Assembly (NCBI RefSeq): GCF_016482685.1
Contig: NZ_JACYHF010000005.1
Coordinates: 248,001 to 312,000, forward strand
DNA: 64,000 bases
From: Streptomyces sp. DSM 110735
Lineage (GTDB): Bacteria; Actinomycetota; Actinomycetes; Streptomycetales; Streptomycetaceae
Direction of reading: 5' to 3'
The translations under genes and the position numbers were made by a program. Shown here one piece after another: positions 42,288 to 51,658 of the stretch. A model generated the notes under the pieces. The model was given only the letters and a program-made list of their open reading frames with translations. It did not search any database and had not been told where the DNA came from. Position 1 is the first letter of the stretch. Every line of letters starts with the position of its first letter.

Positions 42288-43636
42288 CGGCCACCTCGCG
42301 TCCGGTCGTCACGGTGAGCGGTCGCCTGCCGGGGCGCCTGCCGCGCCGACTGGCGGGCGCGCGCTGCCTCGGCGGCCTCGGCCTCCTCGCGGCGGGCCGC
42401 GTCGGCGGCGGTGTCCGCGCGGGTCGCGCCGGTCGTGCCGCCCGTCGCCGCGGCCATGGCGGCGAACGCCCCCGCCGGAGCCTGCTCGCGCCAGGTGGTC
42501 GCGAAGCCGCGCGCGGCGAGGCGTGCCGTCAGCTCGTCCATCTCGGCGCACATGTGCTCCTGCGCTGCCCGGTCCGCCGCCGGATCACCGCCGGGCAGCC
42601 GGACGACCTCCGCCGTCAGCGCGTCCGCGTCGTCCAGTCCGAACCGGACGGCGTGGTGCGGGAACGCCTCGGGGAGCGGGACGACGACGCTCGCGCCCTC
42701 GGCGGCGGTCGGCGCGGCAGCCGAGGCGGTCGCGGTCGCCGGAGCCGACGCGTCGGTGAGCGACCACGACGCGCCCATCGCCTCGTGCACCACCGCGATC
42801 AGCTCCGCGCGGCTCTCGGCGGCGGTGAGCCGCCCCAGCACCTCCTGGGCGATCCCCAGCACCTCGGCCAACTGCCCCGCGTCGTCCCCGCAGCCCGCCT
42901 CGCGCTCCCGCAGCACCGCCGCGTACGCGTGCGCCTTCGGGTGTACGGCCTCCTCGACCCGTTCCGCCATGAGCGCGATCCGCTCGCGCAGCAGCGCTGC
43001 CTCCTCGCGGGCCCGGGCAGCCCGGGTGGCGTCCCGGCCGGTGGCGACGAGCAGCGCGAAGGTCTCCTCGGCGCCGGGCGCCCCGGCCAGCACCGCCCGG
43101 GCTACCCCGTGCACCTCCGCAGCCCGCTCGGGCAGCGCCTCGGCCAGTTCGGCGGCGCGGGCGAGCGTGGTCGCGGCGGTGCGCTCGGCCGCCTCGGCGC
43201 GTGCCTGCCGCTCGGCCGCCTCGGTCGCGGTCCGCCGCCGCTCGTCCTCCTGCGCCCGCCACGCGGCGAGGTCGTCAGCCGCCGTGGTCCGGGGTCGGGA
43301 CGCCGGGGACGGCGCTGCCTGCGCGGCCGGACGAGCGGAAGCCCGCTCCCGCGCGAACGCCAGCGCCGAGGAGTCCAGTTGCTGCTCAACGGCGGTCAAG
43401 TTCCGGCGCAGCGACTCCAGTTGCTCCGCGAGAACGCCCGAACCCTCCTCGATCCCTGGCATGACGACCAGGGGGACGGTGATCCGCACCCCGGTGACCG
43501 CCTCGGTCGCGGCGCAACGGCGGTTCAGCGTACGGACGTACGCCCGGACCTCGATGAACTCCTGCTGCAGGCGCAGACACCGGGCGCGCTCCTCCGCGGC
43601 GAGCCGCTCCCAGTCGATGATCACCGACGCGCTCAT
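42284..43636 (-). CDS. Long coiled-coil protein heading the minus-strand operon
   Basis: A 450-residue, Ala/Glu/Arg-rich protein. A short globular-looking N-terminus (SVIIDWERLAAEERARCLRLQ) is followed by mostly helical heptad-like sequence (ARAEAAERTAATTLARAAELAEAL and the like), a mixed section around 300-390, and an Ala/Arg-rich tail. It has no signal peptide or membrane helix and no enzyme motif. The ATG at 43636 is 223 bp from the divergent operon. Its stop overlaps the ATPase start, so it may be a scaffold or adaptor for the AAA+ protein. Confidence 0.8.
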   Translation of the reverse strand: MSASVIIDWERLAAEERARCLRLQQEFIEVRAYVRTLNRRCAATEAVTGVRITVPLVVMPGIEEGSGVLAEQLESLRRNLTAVEQQLDSSALAFARERASARPAAQAAPSPASRPRTTAADDLAAWRAQEDERRRTATEAAERQARAEAAERTAATTLARAAELAEALPERAAEVHGVARAVLAGAPGAEETFALLVATGRDATRAARAREEAALLRERIALMAERVEEAVHPKAHAYAAVLREREAGCGDDAGQLAEVLGIAQEVLGRLTAAESRAELIAVVHEAMGASWSLTDASAPATATASAAAPTAAEGASVVVPLPEAFPHHAVRFGLDDADALTAEVVRLPGGDPAADRAAQEHMCAEMDELTARLAARGFATTWREQAPAGAFAAMAAATGGTTGATRADTAADAARREEAEAAEAARARQSARQAPRQATAHRDDRTRGGR

Positions 43637-43859
43637 GGATTCCCCCGGATCTCGTGCCACGCACAGGTGCGGTACGCGAAGAGCACACCGTATCGGATGG
43701 AACGTCAAGATCGTTTGGTACGAAGGGATTTGGGGTGACGTGAGGGAATTCGTAGGTCATGATGGAGCGCCCGTCCTCCGTCGGCGGCCCTCGTGGCCAC
43801 CGGTGAGCCGCGAGCCCCCGCCGTCACCGGGACGACGGCCCGAGAGAGCCAGGACGACC
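43637..43859. promoter_or_regulatory. Divergent promoter region of the CHAT system
   Basis: 223 bp separate the two oppositely transcribed operons. On the minus strand a TTGACG (plus 43703-43708) could be a -35 element, with only a weak -10 (TGCTCT) 17 bp on. On the plus strand GTTT at 43713 and GGGTGA at 43733, 16 bp apart, loosely fit a SigB-type promoter (GNNT-N14-16-GGGTA). Both readings are tentative. Shared control of both operons is implied by the arrangement. Confidence 0.35.
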
Positions 43860-44147
43860 ATGTACGACGCCACGCAGCCCTCCGTGAACGGTCCGGGGGA
43901 CGACGACTTCGACGCCCTGTTCGCCGAGGACGCCGCCGACTACGACCTCGACGGCGCGCACTCCGACCTCGCCTCGACCTTCCCGCCCGCCGCGGGTCCC
44001 TCCCTGGCGCACGGGTACGCCTGGCGCTGCCGGGGCACGGACACCTCCGGCTGCGACCAGGCCCACAGCGGCACGGTCGACGGAACCGACACGGACATCG
44101 AGGAGTGCCCCCGGCACCACCTCAAGCTGGAGTACCGCCTGCCCTGA
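43860..44147 (+). CDS. Small acidic protein with a Cys/His cluster
   Basis: A 95-residue protein. The first half is acidic (DDDFDALFAEDAADYDLDG); the second half holds WRCRGTDTSGCDQAH and EECPRHHLKL, giving three Cys and three His that could bind a metal ion. No known family. It is the first gene of the plus-strand operon, 36 bp before the membrane protein gene; a regulator or adaptor is possible. Confidence 0.7.
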   Translation: MYDATQPSVNGPGDDDFDALFAEDAADYDLDGAHSDLASTFPPAAGPSLAHGYAWRCRGTDTSGCDQAHSGTVDGTDTDIEECPRHHLKLEYRLP

Positions 44148-44183
44148 CCGGGGCGCGACCAGGGGCACGACGAGGGGGACAGG

Positions 44184-45284
44184 GTGGAACTGCTCGGCAG
44201 CTTCGCGGTGGGCCGCGCCAAGGGCTGGCTCGCCCGGATCAGCGGCGGCGCCCTGGTCTTCTGGGCGATCGCGGGTCTCGCGGTGCGCTCCTGGCTCCCG
44301 CCGACGCGCGGCTGCTCCGGGGCGCGCGGCAGCGCGGACCTGTGGTGCCAGGGCAGCCGCTTCGACGTCGTCACCCTGTGCGTGTACGGCGTCCTGGCCG
44401 TCGCGGCGACGGTGGGCTCCACGCTCGTGGTGTCGGCGGCGTCGACCCCGGTGATCCGCTTCCTCGCGGGCACGACCTGGCCGGTGCGGACGTGGGCGCG
44501 GTACTGGACGGCGTGGCGGGTACGACGCCACCGGGCGCTCTTGGACGGGCTGTTGGCGGCCGACCCGGTGACCCCCGCCGTACCCGCTCAGGCAACGAGC
44601 GCCACGACCACCGGCGTTGACTCCACTCTCTCTCGACTGGCCCTGGCGCACGCACGGTCCCGGCGCCGCCGCTATCCGCGCCCCGCCTCCGTCGCCCCCA
44701 CCCGGATCGGCAACAGCCTCGCCGCGATGACCGAGCGGGTGACCGCGCGGCACGGCTGGGACCTGGCCTGGTGCTGGGAGCTGATCGACCTGGCCCTGCC
44801 CGAACCGCTGGCCAAGCGGCTGCGCGGCGACTCCGACCGGCTCACCGCGCGCGGGCAGAATCTGCTGTGGGCCCTGCTGACCTGCCCGGTCGCGCTGGCG
44901 GGCGCGGGCGTGACCGTGGGGCGGGACGACGGCGGACCGCTGGTGCTCGGCGCCTTCGCGGTGGCCGCCGCTGGAGCCGCCCTCGCCGTGTTCCTCCTCT
45001 TCCGGGGGCTGTGCGCCGCCGTCGACGTGTACTGCGACAGCGTGGAGGCCGTCCTGGTCGCCGCCCGCCCCGACGTCTACCGCGCCGCGGGATGGCCCGC
45101 CCCGGCCACGCCCTCGCAGGAGCGCGTGAGCGGCGCCGAACTGAGCGGATACCTCAGCCGCCGGGGTGCCCAGGGGGCGCAGACCGCGTTCGTCGCGCCG
45201 GACCCACCCCCGGCGACGGCGTTCGCGCTCGCCCCGCTGCCGGTGCCCGACGCCGGAGCGCAGTCCTCGGGGCAGGCGCCGTGA
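44184..45284 (+). CDS. Membrane protein of the CHAT operon
   Basis: A 366-residue protein starting at GTG. Two N-terminal hydrophobic segments (GGALVFWAIAGLAVRSWL and VVTLCVYGVLAVAATVGSTLVV) flank a short Cys-containing loop (GCSGARGSADLWC), then a basic cytosolic section, then two more hydrophobic segments (LLWALLTCPVALAGAGVTV and LVLGAFAVAAAGAALAVFLLF). The C-terminal ~80 residues are soluble. It is unrelated to any family I know. The stop overlaps the CHAT gene (GTGA), so the protease may be tethered to it. Confidence 0.75.
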   Translation: MELLGSFAVGRAKGWLARISGGALVFWAIAGLAVRSWLPPTRGCSGARGSADLWCQGSRFDVVTLCVYGVLAVAATVGSTLVVSAASTPVIRFLAGTTWPVRTWARYWTAWRVRRHRALLDGLLAADPVTPAVPAQATSATTTGVDSTLSRLALAHARSRRRRYPRPASVAPTRIGNSLAAMTERVTARHGWDLAWCWELIDLALPEPLAKRLRGDSDRLTARGQNLLWALLTCPVALAGAGVTVGRDDGGPLVLGAFAVAAAGAALAVFLLFRGLCAAVDVYCDSVEAVLVAARPDVYRAAGWPAPATPSQERVSGAELSGYLSRRGAQGAQTAFVAPDPPPATAFALAPLPVPDAGAQSSGQAP

Positions 45285-48200
45285 CCGACCGCCCCGCCAC
45301 CGCCTCCGCCGTCAACCACACCCCGCTGGGAGGGGCGATGGCCGACGAGGACGACGCCTGGGAGGTCATGGAGATCCTGACCCGCGCGCGGACCGCCGGT
45401 CCCGACGCCCCCGGCATGGCCGCCCGGATGACGGACCTCGCGGTGCTGGTCGCCGCCGAGGTGGACCAGCACGAGCGGACCGCGCCGCTCCCGCCGCCGC
45501 TGCACCGGCTGCGCCGCGAGACCGTCGCCCTGCTGCGCCGCGCCGCCCCGGACCCCGCCGTGGAGGACCGCGTGATGCGCCAGACCTCCCTCGCCCTGCT
45601 GCTCTTCCACTCCGGCGGCGCGACCGGCGACGACACCGGGAACGGCGCGCCCATGGCCCGTATCGCCGAGTGTCTGGAGGCTCTGCGTCTGCTGGAGGAC
45701 GCCTACGACTCCGTACCGCCGGAGTCCACCGCTCCGCCCGAGCCCGTGGAGATCCTGCACCTCCTCTTCCAGCTCCACGGCCGCCTGGACGATCTCCTGG
45801 ACCTGGCCCAGGAGTTCCGCGCCCAGCGACCGGAGGAGCAGGAGGCGCCCCGCTCCACGGCCCTGCGCAAGCTCGCGGGCAAGATCCGGCTGCGCAGGCA
45901 GTACGTGCTCACCGAACTGCGGCGGCTGACCGCGTCCGACGACCCCGACCTCGGACTGTTCACGGCGGCGGACGTGCTCACCGAGCTGCAGCGGATGATG
46001 GAGGACACCGGGGCGATGGTCTCGGGCCGCGTCCCCGAGGTGCTGGACCGTGCGCGCCGGGTCCGCGAACAGCCCGGTCTCGACGCGGACACCGCCCGTC
46101 TCGTGCGCCTGCTGGAGTCCCGCGTCGAGCTGAAGTGGAACCTGGAGCACCGCCTGGACAGCCCCGAGGGCCGCTCCGCGCTGCTCGCGACCGTCGACTA
46201 CCTGGACGGCGTGCGCGTCCGGGGCGACGAGACCGCGCTGCGCGAGTCCGTGCTGTTCGCGGAGGCCGCCATCCACGCGGTCAACGCCGGTCTGCTGGCG
46301 GTCTCCCGCACCCCGGACATCGTCGAGGCGTGCGACACCGCCGTCGCCGGACTCCCGCCGCACGACGCGGAGTACCCCGGCGCGCTGCTGGTGCGGGGTC
46401 TGGCGCGCGCCCTCCTCGTGCACTACAGCCTCTCCACCGACGCCATCGCCGGTGCCATCGAGGACGTGAGCCGGGCCCTGCCGCTCGTACCGCCCGACCA
46501 TCCCGGCGTGCCCAACGCGCTGCTGGTCCTCAGCCAGTCGCTGCTGCAGCGCAGCCACACCACCGGCTCCGTCGCCGACATCCGCAAAGCCCTCGCCCTG
46601 CTCGACCGCTACGCCTCGGACACGCTCCCGGACGGCACGGCCACCGTGGTCATGCGCCTGCTCCAGGCGCTCACGCACATCGTCTTCCACCGGCGCGCGG
46701 GCAGCGAGGACGTGGACTGCGGCACCCCCATCAGCCCGGGAGCCAACCACGTCGACGTGGCGCTCCGGACGGTCCGCCGCACCATGGAGCGGGCACAACT
46801 GGAGCCGCTGGGGGAGACGCTCACCGGTGTCGCCTGCCGCATCGCCGCGCAGACCCTGGCACTGGCCGCGGAGCTGCCCGGCCGGGACAGCGCCGCCCTG
46901 GCCGCCGAGGCGCTGCCCTGGGCGGACCGCGCCTGCGCGGTCGCCCGGCCCAACTCCACCGACCGCCACCACGCCCTGCTGCTGCGTGAGTTGCTCCACA
47001 TCGTCGCCGGAGACGACGCGGACGCCGCCCGGGAACGGCTGCTGTCCTACGCCGAGACCCTCACCGAGGCGGCGGACTCCACGGGCCCGGAGGCAGGGCT
47101 GGCCCAGATGCTGCGCAGCCTGATCGGTCTGGCCGGGGCGGTGGCCGCCGACTCCACCGTGGCCGAACTGCGCGCGGCCGCCGAGGCGGCCCGGCACAGC
47201 CCCCTGCGCGAACTGCGCGTCGAGGGCGCGATGCGGCTCGCCGGGGGACTGCGCAAGCGCGCCCTCAGCCAGAGCTGGACCGCCCGCATGGACGCCTTCG
47301 ACGCCGCCCTGCCCGCCGGGAACCCGCCACCCGGACTCGCCCCGCTGCTCGACCAGACCCGCTCCCGCTTCGACCAGGTCCGCGCCGCGCGGATCGCCCA
47401 GCCCGACGCCGGGGGACCCGACCCCGACGCCGACTTCGAGGAGTCGCGCCGCATCGCCCTCGACTGCCTGCGCGAGCACGCCCGGACCGTCATGGGCCAG
47501 GACGACACCGCCGACGCCCTGATCATCGCGCGCGACGCCGGAGCACTGGCCCGGCGCGCGGCACGCTGGGCGGCGTACGACGGCGCCTGGGACGACGTGG
47601 TGCGCGCCCTGGAGACCGGGCGCGCCATCGTCGAGCAGACCAGGCTGCGTCCCGACACCGCCGCCCGGCTGCGCGCCCTCGGCGAGCACACGCTCGCGGA
47701 CGCCTGGGAACACCGCGCCCCGTCCGCCCCCGGCGCCCTCGCCTACCGCCCCGGCGATCCCGGCCGCGGACTGAGCATCCCGGACCAGCTCACCGCGCGG
47801 GTGGCCCGGGTGCTCGACGCCGACGCCGAGGGACGCGCGCGGGACGTGCCGACCGTCGCCTCCGTCGCCGCCGCGCTGCGGACGGTCGGCGCCCACGCCC
47901 TCGTCTATCTGCTGCCCTCCCCGCCGCAGGACGGCCAGGACGCCCTGGAGCGCGGCGCCGTCCTGGTCACCCCCGACGGCACCGCCGAATGGGTCGCCCT
48001 CCCGTCCGCCCCCGGCGACGACGAGGCGCTGGCCGCCTACGTCGACGCCCTGTGCGCCCGTACCCGCCCCACCGAGGACCCCGACGAACGCGCCGCGGGC
48101 GTCGCGCGCTGGCGTACGGCGCTGGGGGACCTGTCCGAGCGGACCGGACGCAGCCAACTCACCCCGCTTCTGCAGGCGTTGAACCGGCGCTGCGGACGGC

Positions 48201-49114
48201 GCACCGACGGACGGCACCGGGTCGTGCTCGTACCCGTGGGCGACCTCGCCTTCGTGCCGTGGGCGGCGGCGGTCCTGGAGCGGGGCGTCCCTGCCGTGGA
48301 CCGGCTGGTCATGACCACGGTCTGCGGCGCCCGCCAGCTCATCGCCGCCTCGGCTCTCCCCCCGGTCGGGTCCGCCCGGGACGCCCTCCTGGTCAACGGT
48401 CTCGGGGGCAAGGAGGCGGCGTGGGCGGCGACCCGTCTGCTGCGCGAGGGGGTCTATCCCGACGCGGTCGTGCCCGCGCGCGGGGAGGCGACCGGACCCT
48501 GGCTGCTCGGTCAACTCGCGGACGCGCGGGGGAGGTTCGGGGTCGTGGACATCGCCGCGCATCTGGCGGCGGACGTGACCGAGTCCTGGCGGGCGTACAT
48601 CGCGCTGCCCGGCGGGGGGCTGCGCATCGACCGGATCGGGGCGCTGGATCTGGCCGGGGGTGGAGGCGGAGGCGGCGAGACCGGGTCCGGGTCCGGTCCC
48701 GGCACCGGTCCCGGTGCGGAGGGCGCGCGCGGTGTCTGCGTCTCGCTGGCCTGCTGCGCCAGCAACATCAGCCTCAGCCACCCGGACGAGGGCTTCACCG
48801 TCGCCTCGGCGTTCCTCGCCGCCCGCGCGAGCGCGGTCATCGCCTCGCTGTGGCCGCTGACCAACGCGACCACCGGTTTCCTGATGACCGTCTTCCACTA
48901 CCACCTGAGCGTGGGCCGCGAGCCCGCCGAGGCGCTGCGCCGCGCCCAGCGCTGGATGCGCGATCCCGACCGCAGGGCACCCGGCGGCTTCCCGGAACCG
49001 CTCGCCCGCGCCTTCGAGGACCGGGTCGCCCGGGTCGAGGCGTCCCTGCGCGAGCGGGGCGACAGCATGACCGCACCGGCGCACTGGGCGGGCGTCGTCC
49101 ACCTGGGGCGCTGA
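45281..49114 (+). CDS. CHAT-domain (caspase-like) protease with helical-repeat N-terminus
   Basis: A 1277-residue protein. Residues ~1-900 are alpha-helical and TPR-like, expected to sense or scaffold. The C-terminal ~270 residues are a CHAT domain: catalytic His 1094 in DIAAHLAADV and Cys 1158 (Cys 1159 is adjacent) in VSLACCASN, followed by the family block FLAARASAVIASLWPLTNATT and the C-terminal AEALRRAQRWM. Between His and Cys lies a Gly/Ser/Thr/Pro-rich low-complexity insert (~1125-1150). CHAT proteins are caspase relatives; several act in bacterial defence, cutting a target when triggered. GTG start from the overlap with the membrane protein gene. It has the largest and best recognised effector of the island. 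Confidence 0.93.
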   Translation: MTDRPATASAVNHTPLGGAMADEDDAWEVMEILTRARTAGPDAPGMAARMTDLAVLVAAEVDQHERTAPLPPPLHRLRRETVALLRRAAPDPAVEDRVMRQTSLALLLFHSGGATGDDTGNGAPMARIAECLEALRLLEDAYDSVPPESTAPPEPVEILHLLFQLHGRLDDLLDLAQEFRAQRPEEQEAPRSTALRKLAGKIRLRRQYVLTELRRLTASDDPDLGLFTAADVLTELQRMMEDTGAMVSGRVPEVLDRARRVREQPGLDADTARLVRLLESRVELKWNLEHRLDSPEGRSALLATVDYLDGVRVRGDETALRESVLFAEAAIHAVNAGLLAVSRTPDIVEACDTAVAGLPPHDAEYPGALLVRGLARALLVHYSLSTDAIAGAIEDVSRALPLVPPDHPGVPNALLVLSQSLLQRSHTTGSVADIRKALALLDRYASDTLPDGTATVVMRLLQALTHIVFHRRAGSEDVDCGTPISPGANHVDVALRTVRRTMERAQLEPLGETLTGVACRIAAQTLALAAELPGRDSAALAAEALPWADRACAVARPNSTDRHHALLLRELLHIVAGDDADAARERLLSYAETLTEAADSTGPEAGLAQMLRSLIGLAGAVAADSTVAELRAAAEAARHSPLRELRVEGAMRLAGGLRKRALSQSWTARMDAFDAALPAGNPPPGLAPLLDQTRSRFDQVRAARIAQPDAGGPDPDADFEESRRIALDCLREHARTVMGQDDTADALIIARDAGALARRAARWAAYDGAWDDVVRALETGRAIVEQTRLRPDTAARLRALGEHTLADAWEHRAPSAPGALAYRPGDPGRGLSIPDQLTARVARVLDADAEGRARDVPTVASVAAALRTVGAHALVYLLPSPPQDGQDALERGAVLVTPDGTAEWVALPSAPGDDEALAAYVDALCARTRPTEDPDERAAGVARWRTALGDLSERTGRSQLTPLLQALNRRCGRRTDGRHRVVLVPVGDLAFVPWAAAVLERGVPAVDRLVMTTVCGARQLIAASALPPVGSARDALLVNGLGGKEAAWAATRLLREGVYPDAVVPARGEATGPWLLGQLADARGRFGVVDIAAHLAADVTESWRAYIALPGGGLRIDRIGALDLAGGGGGGGETGSGSGPGTGPGAEGARGVCVSLACCASNISLSHPDEGFTVASAFLAARASAVIASLWPLTNATTGFLMTVFHYHLSVGREPAEALRRAQRWMRDPDRRAPGGFPEPLARAFEDRVARVEASLRERGDSMTAPAHWAGVVHLGR

Positions 49115-49188
49115 ACACGCGCCCCGGAGAACCGGACGCCCGGACCGCCGCACGCCCCCTCGCGCGCCGGACCGGGTCGCCGCACCGG

Positions 49189-50442
49189 TCAGCTCGCGGC
49201 AGGTCGCAGCCGCACCGGCAGGCTCTGGTGACCGTTGCTGATCAGCGAGTGGACCGGCTTCAACTCGTGGGCGGGAACAGCCGGTTCCATGTCCGGGAAG
49301 CGCTCGAAGAGCTGCCGGAGCGCGGCGGCGATCTCCATGCGGGCCAGCGGGGCGCCGATGCAGAAGTGGACGCCGTGTCCGAAGGCGAGGTGCTCCTTGG
49401 AGAGGCGGGTCACGTCGAACTGGTCGGCGGTCGGACCGTGCCAGTCGGGGTGGCGGTTGGCCGCGGCGTAGGAGGCGAGGATCGCGTCGCCCTCCGCGAT
49501 GACCTGACCGTCGGGCAGCGTGACGTCCCGGACGGCGTAGCGCAGCGGAAGGTGCTTGACCGAGGGCTCGAACCGCAGCGTCTCCTCGACCACGTCCTCC
49601 CACGTCGCGCGCCCCGCCCGCAGGTGCTCGAGCTGCTCGCGGTCGGCGAGCAGGGCGGTGACGGCCTGGTCGATGGCATTGACCGTGGTCTCGTACCCTG
49701 CGCTGATCATCAGCAGCAGGGTGTCGCGCAGCTCCTCGTCCGTCATGCCCTTGCCGTCGCCCTCCTCGTCGCGGGTGGCGATCAGCAGGGAGGTCATGTC
49801 GTCGCCGGGCTCGGCGCGCTTGGCCGCGATCAGCTCGTCCAGCGCCGCGTAGAGACCGGCCGTGTTCTTCATGGCCTCCTCGGTGGTCAGCGTGGTGTCG
49901 AAGACACCGTCCACCGTGGTGCGGAACACGGCGGTCTGGTCCACAGGCACACCCATGAGCCGCCCGATCACGGTGATCGGCAGCGGGTACGCCAACTGCT
50001 CGCGCAGGTCGGAGACTTCGTCGGCGGGCCGGGCGTCGAGAGCGTCCAGGAGATCCTTCACCGTCTCCTCGACCACCGGTTTGAGCACCGCGATGCGGCG
50101 GGCGCTGAAGGCGGGCGCGACCATGCGGCGCAGCCTGCGGTGGTCGCCGCCGTACGCGGTGAACATGTTGCTGACCGCGACCCACAGCACGAGCGGCCAG
50201 GAGGTCAGCGCGTCCTGGAAGCCGGGCCAGTGGGCGCGGGCGTCCTTGGACACGTCAGGGCTGGTCAGGAGCTGCTTGAGGAGGTCGGGGTCGGTCACGG
50301 ACCACGCGGTGACACCGAGGATGTCCACCCGGGTCGCCGCACCCCGGGCGCGCAGCGCCGTCAGCTCGGCGTGGTGGTCGGCGCCGGTGGGGTCCAGGAC
50401 GAGGACGGACTGCTCGGTCGCGGATATCGACTGTTCGGGCAC
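49189..50442 (-). CDS. cvnF: Conservon cytochrome P450, CYP154-like
   Basis: A 417-residue P450. I-helix ISAGYETTVN, ExxR in VEETLRFEP, haem loop FGHGVHFCIGAPLAR: all canonical. GAAGGAGC precedes the GTG at 50442. It follows a second P450 by 10 bp at the end of a conservon, the usual place of a CYP157-CYP154 pair in Streptomyces. The substrate of such P450s is generally unknown. The letter F is assigned by operon order only. Confidence 0.92.
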   Translation of the reverse strand: MPEQSISATEQSVLVLDPTGADHHAELTALRARGAATRVDILGVTAWSVTDPDLLKQLLTSPDVSKDARAHWPGFQDALTSWPLVLWVAVSNMFTAYGGDHRRLRRMVAPAFSARRIAVLKPVVEETVKDLLDALDARPADEVSDLREQLAYPLPITVIGRLMGVPVDQTAVFRTTVDGVFDTTLTTEEAMKNTAGLYAALDELIAAKRAEPGDDMTSLLIATRDEEGDGKGMTDEELRDTLLLMISAGYETTVNAIDQAVTALLADREQLEHLRAGRATWEDVVEETLRFEPSVKHLPLRYAVRDVTLPDGQVIAEGDAILASYAAANRHPDWHGPTADQFDVTRLSKEHLAFGHGVHFCIGAPLARMEIAAALRQLFERFPDMEPAVPAHELKPVHSLISNGHQSLPVRLRPAAS

Positions 50443-50452
50443 GCGGGCTCCT

Positions 50453-51658
50453 TCAGCGATGGACGGGGAACAGGACGGGGAGGGCTTCCAGGGCACGGTG
50501 GAACGGACCGGGGCGCCACCGCAGATCGGACGCCGGGACGGCGAGGTCCATCTCCGGGATGGCGTCGAGGAGATGGCTCAGCGCGGTCTCCGCGATCAGA
50601 TACGCGTGCGAGCGCGCCGGACAGGTGTGGGGACCGATGCTCCACGCCAGGTGGGCGCGGTTGCCGCTGACGCTCGACGCGGGCATGCCGAGGGTGAGTT
50701 CGGGGTCGTTGTTGCAGGCGGACAGCGAGATCACCACCGGCTGGTGGGCCGGGAGCAGATACCCGTCGATGTCCGTGGGGTACGGCGGATAGCTGATGCA
50801 GTAGTTCGCCATCGGCGGGTCGCTGTAGAGGACGGTGTCCAGCGCGTCGCGCAACGTCGACTGCCCGGCGTGCAGTTCGGCCGAGAAGTCGTCGTCGGTG
50901 AGGATCTTCAACTGGGTGTTGGCGATGAGGTTGGTCAGCGGCTCGATGCCCGCGCCGTAGAGGGTGACGAGCTGGTGGGCCATCTCCTCGTCGTCCAGGG
51001 CGGCTTCGTGCGCGATGAGCCGGGAGGTCACGTCGTCGCCGGGTCGTTCGCGGCGCAGTCCCACCAACTCCCCGATGGCCTGGGCGAGCAGCGCGTTGCC
51101 GTGGTCGGCGTCCTTCGCCTCGAAGATCTTCGCCATGCCGTCCGCGATGCGCGCCCCGATGTCGTCCGGGCAGCCGAGCAGCGCGCTCAGCACCCGGAAA
51201 CTGATCGGCCACGCGTACTGCGTGAGCAGGTCGGCCCGCCCGGTGTCGCCGAACCCGGCGATCGCCTCCTCCGCGATCGTCTCGACCAGCGTGCGCAGTT
51301 GGTGCTGGTCCACCGCGTCCAGGCTCGCGGTGTTGGCGCCCCGGTAGCGGGCGTGCTCGGTGCCGCCGCTGCGCAGCGCGTTGGGCCGCCACTCCATCAT
51401 CGGCAGCACCGGACAGGTGCGCGGCACCGCCTTCTGCCACACCCGGGGGTCGGCGGGGAAGCGCAGCGGGTCGTTGAGGATGCGGCGCGCGGCGTCGTAG
51501 CCGATCACCAGGGTGGCGGGGATGCCGGGGGACAGCTCGACGGGCACCAGCGCGCCGTACGTGGTGCGCATCCGCTCGTAGGCGGCGTGCGGATCGGCCG
51601 CGAACTCCGGTGTGTACAGCGGGACGCGGGCCGGGGCTTCGAGATCGGCGGAGGTCAT
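50453..51658 (-). CDS. cvnE: Conservon cytochrome P450, CYP157-like, without ExxR
   Basis: A 401-residue P450-family protein. The haem loop reads WSIGPHTCPARS, with Trp instead of Phe and Ala where CxG has Gly; the K-helix reads DTVLYSDPP, so the usually invariant ExxR is missing. The CYP157 family is known for altered ExxR motifs. The I-helix LVTLYGAGIEPLTN lacks the common acid-Thr pair. Its ATG overlaps the cvnD stop. Haem binding is likely; normal monooxygenase activity is uncertain. Confidence 0.88.
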   Translation of the reverse strand: MTSADLEAPARVPLYTPEFAADPHAAYERMRTTYGALVPVELSPGIPATLVIGYDAARRILNDPLRFPADPRVWQKAVPRTCPVLPMMEWRPNALRSGGTEHARYRGANTASLDAVDQHQLRTLVETIAEEAIAGFGDTGRADLLTQYAWPISFRVLSALLGCPDDIGARIADGMAKIFEAKDADHGNALLAQAIGELVGLRRERPGDDVTSRLIAHEAALDDEEMAHQLVTLYGAGIEPLTNLIANTQLKILTDDDFSAELHAGQSTLRDALDTVLYSDPPMANYCISYPPYPTDIDGYLLPAHQPVVISLSACNNDPELTLGMPASSVSGNRAHLAWSIGPHTCPARSHAYLIAETALSHLLDAIPEMDLAVPASDLRWRPGPFHRALEALPVLFPVHR

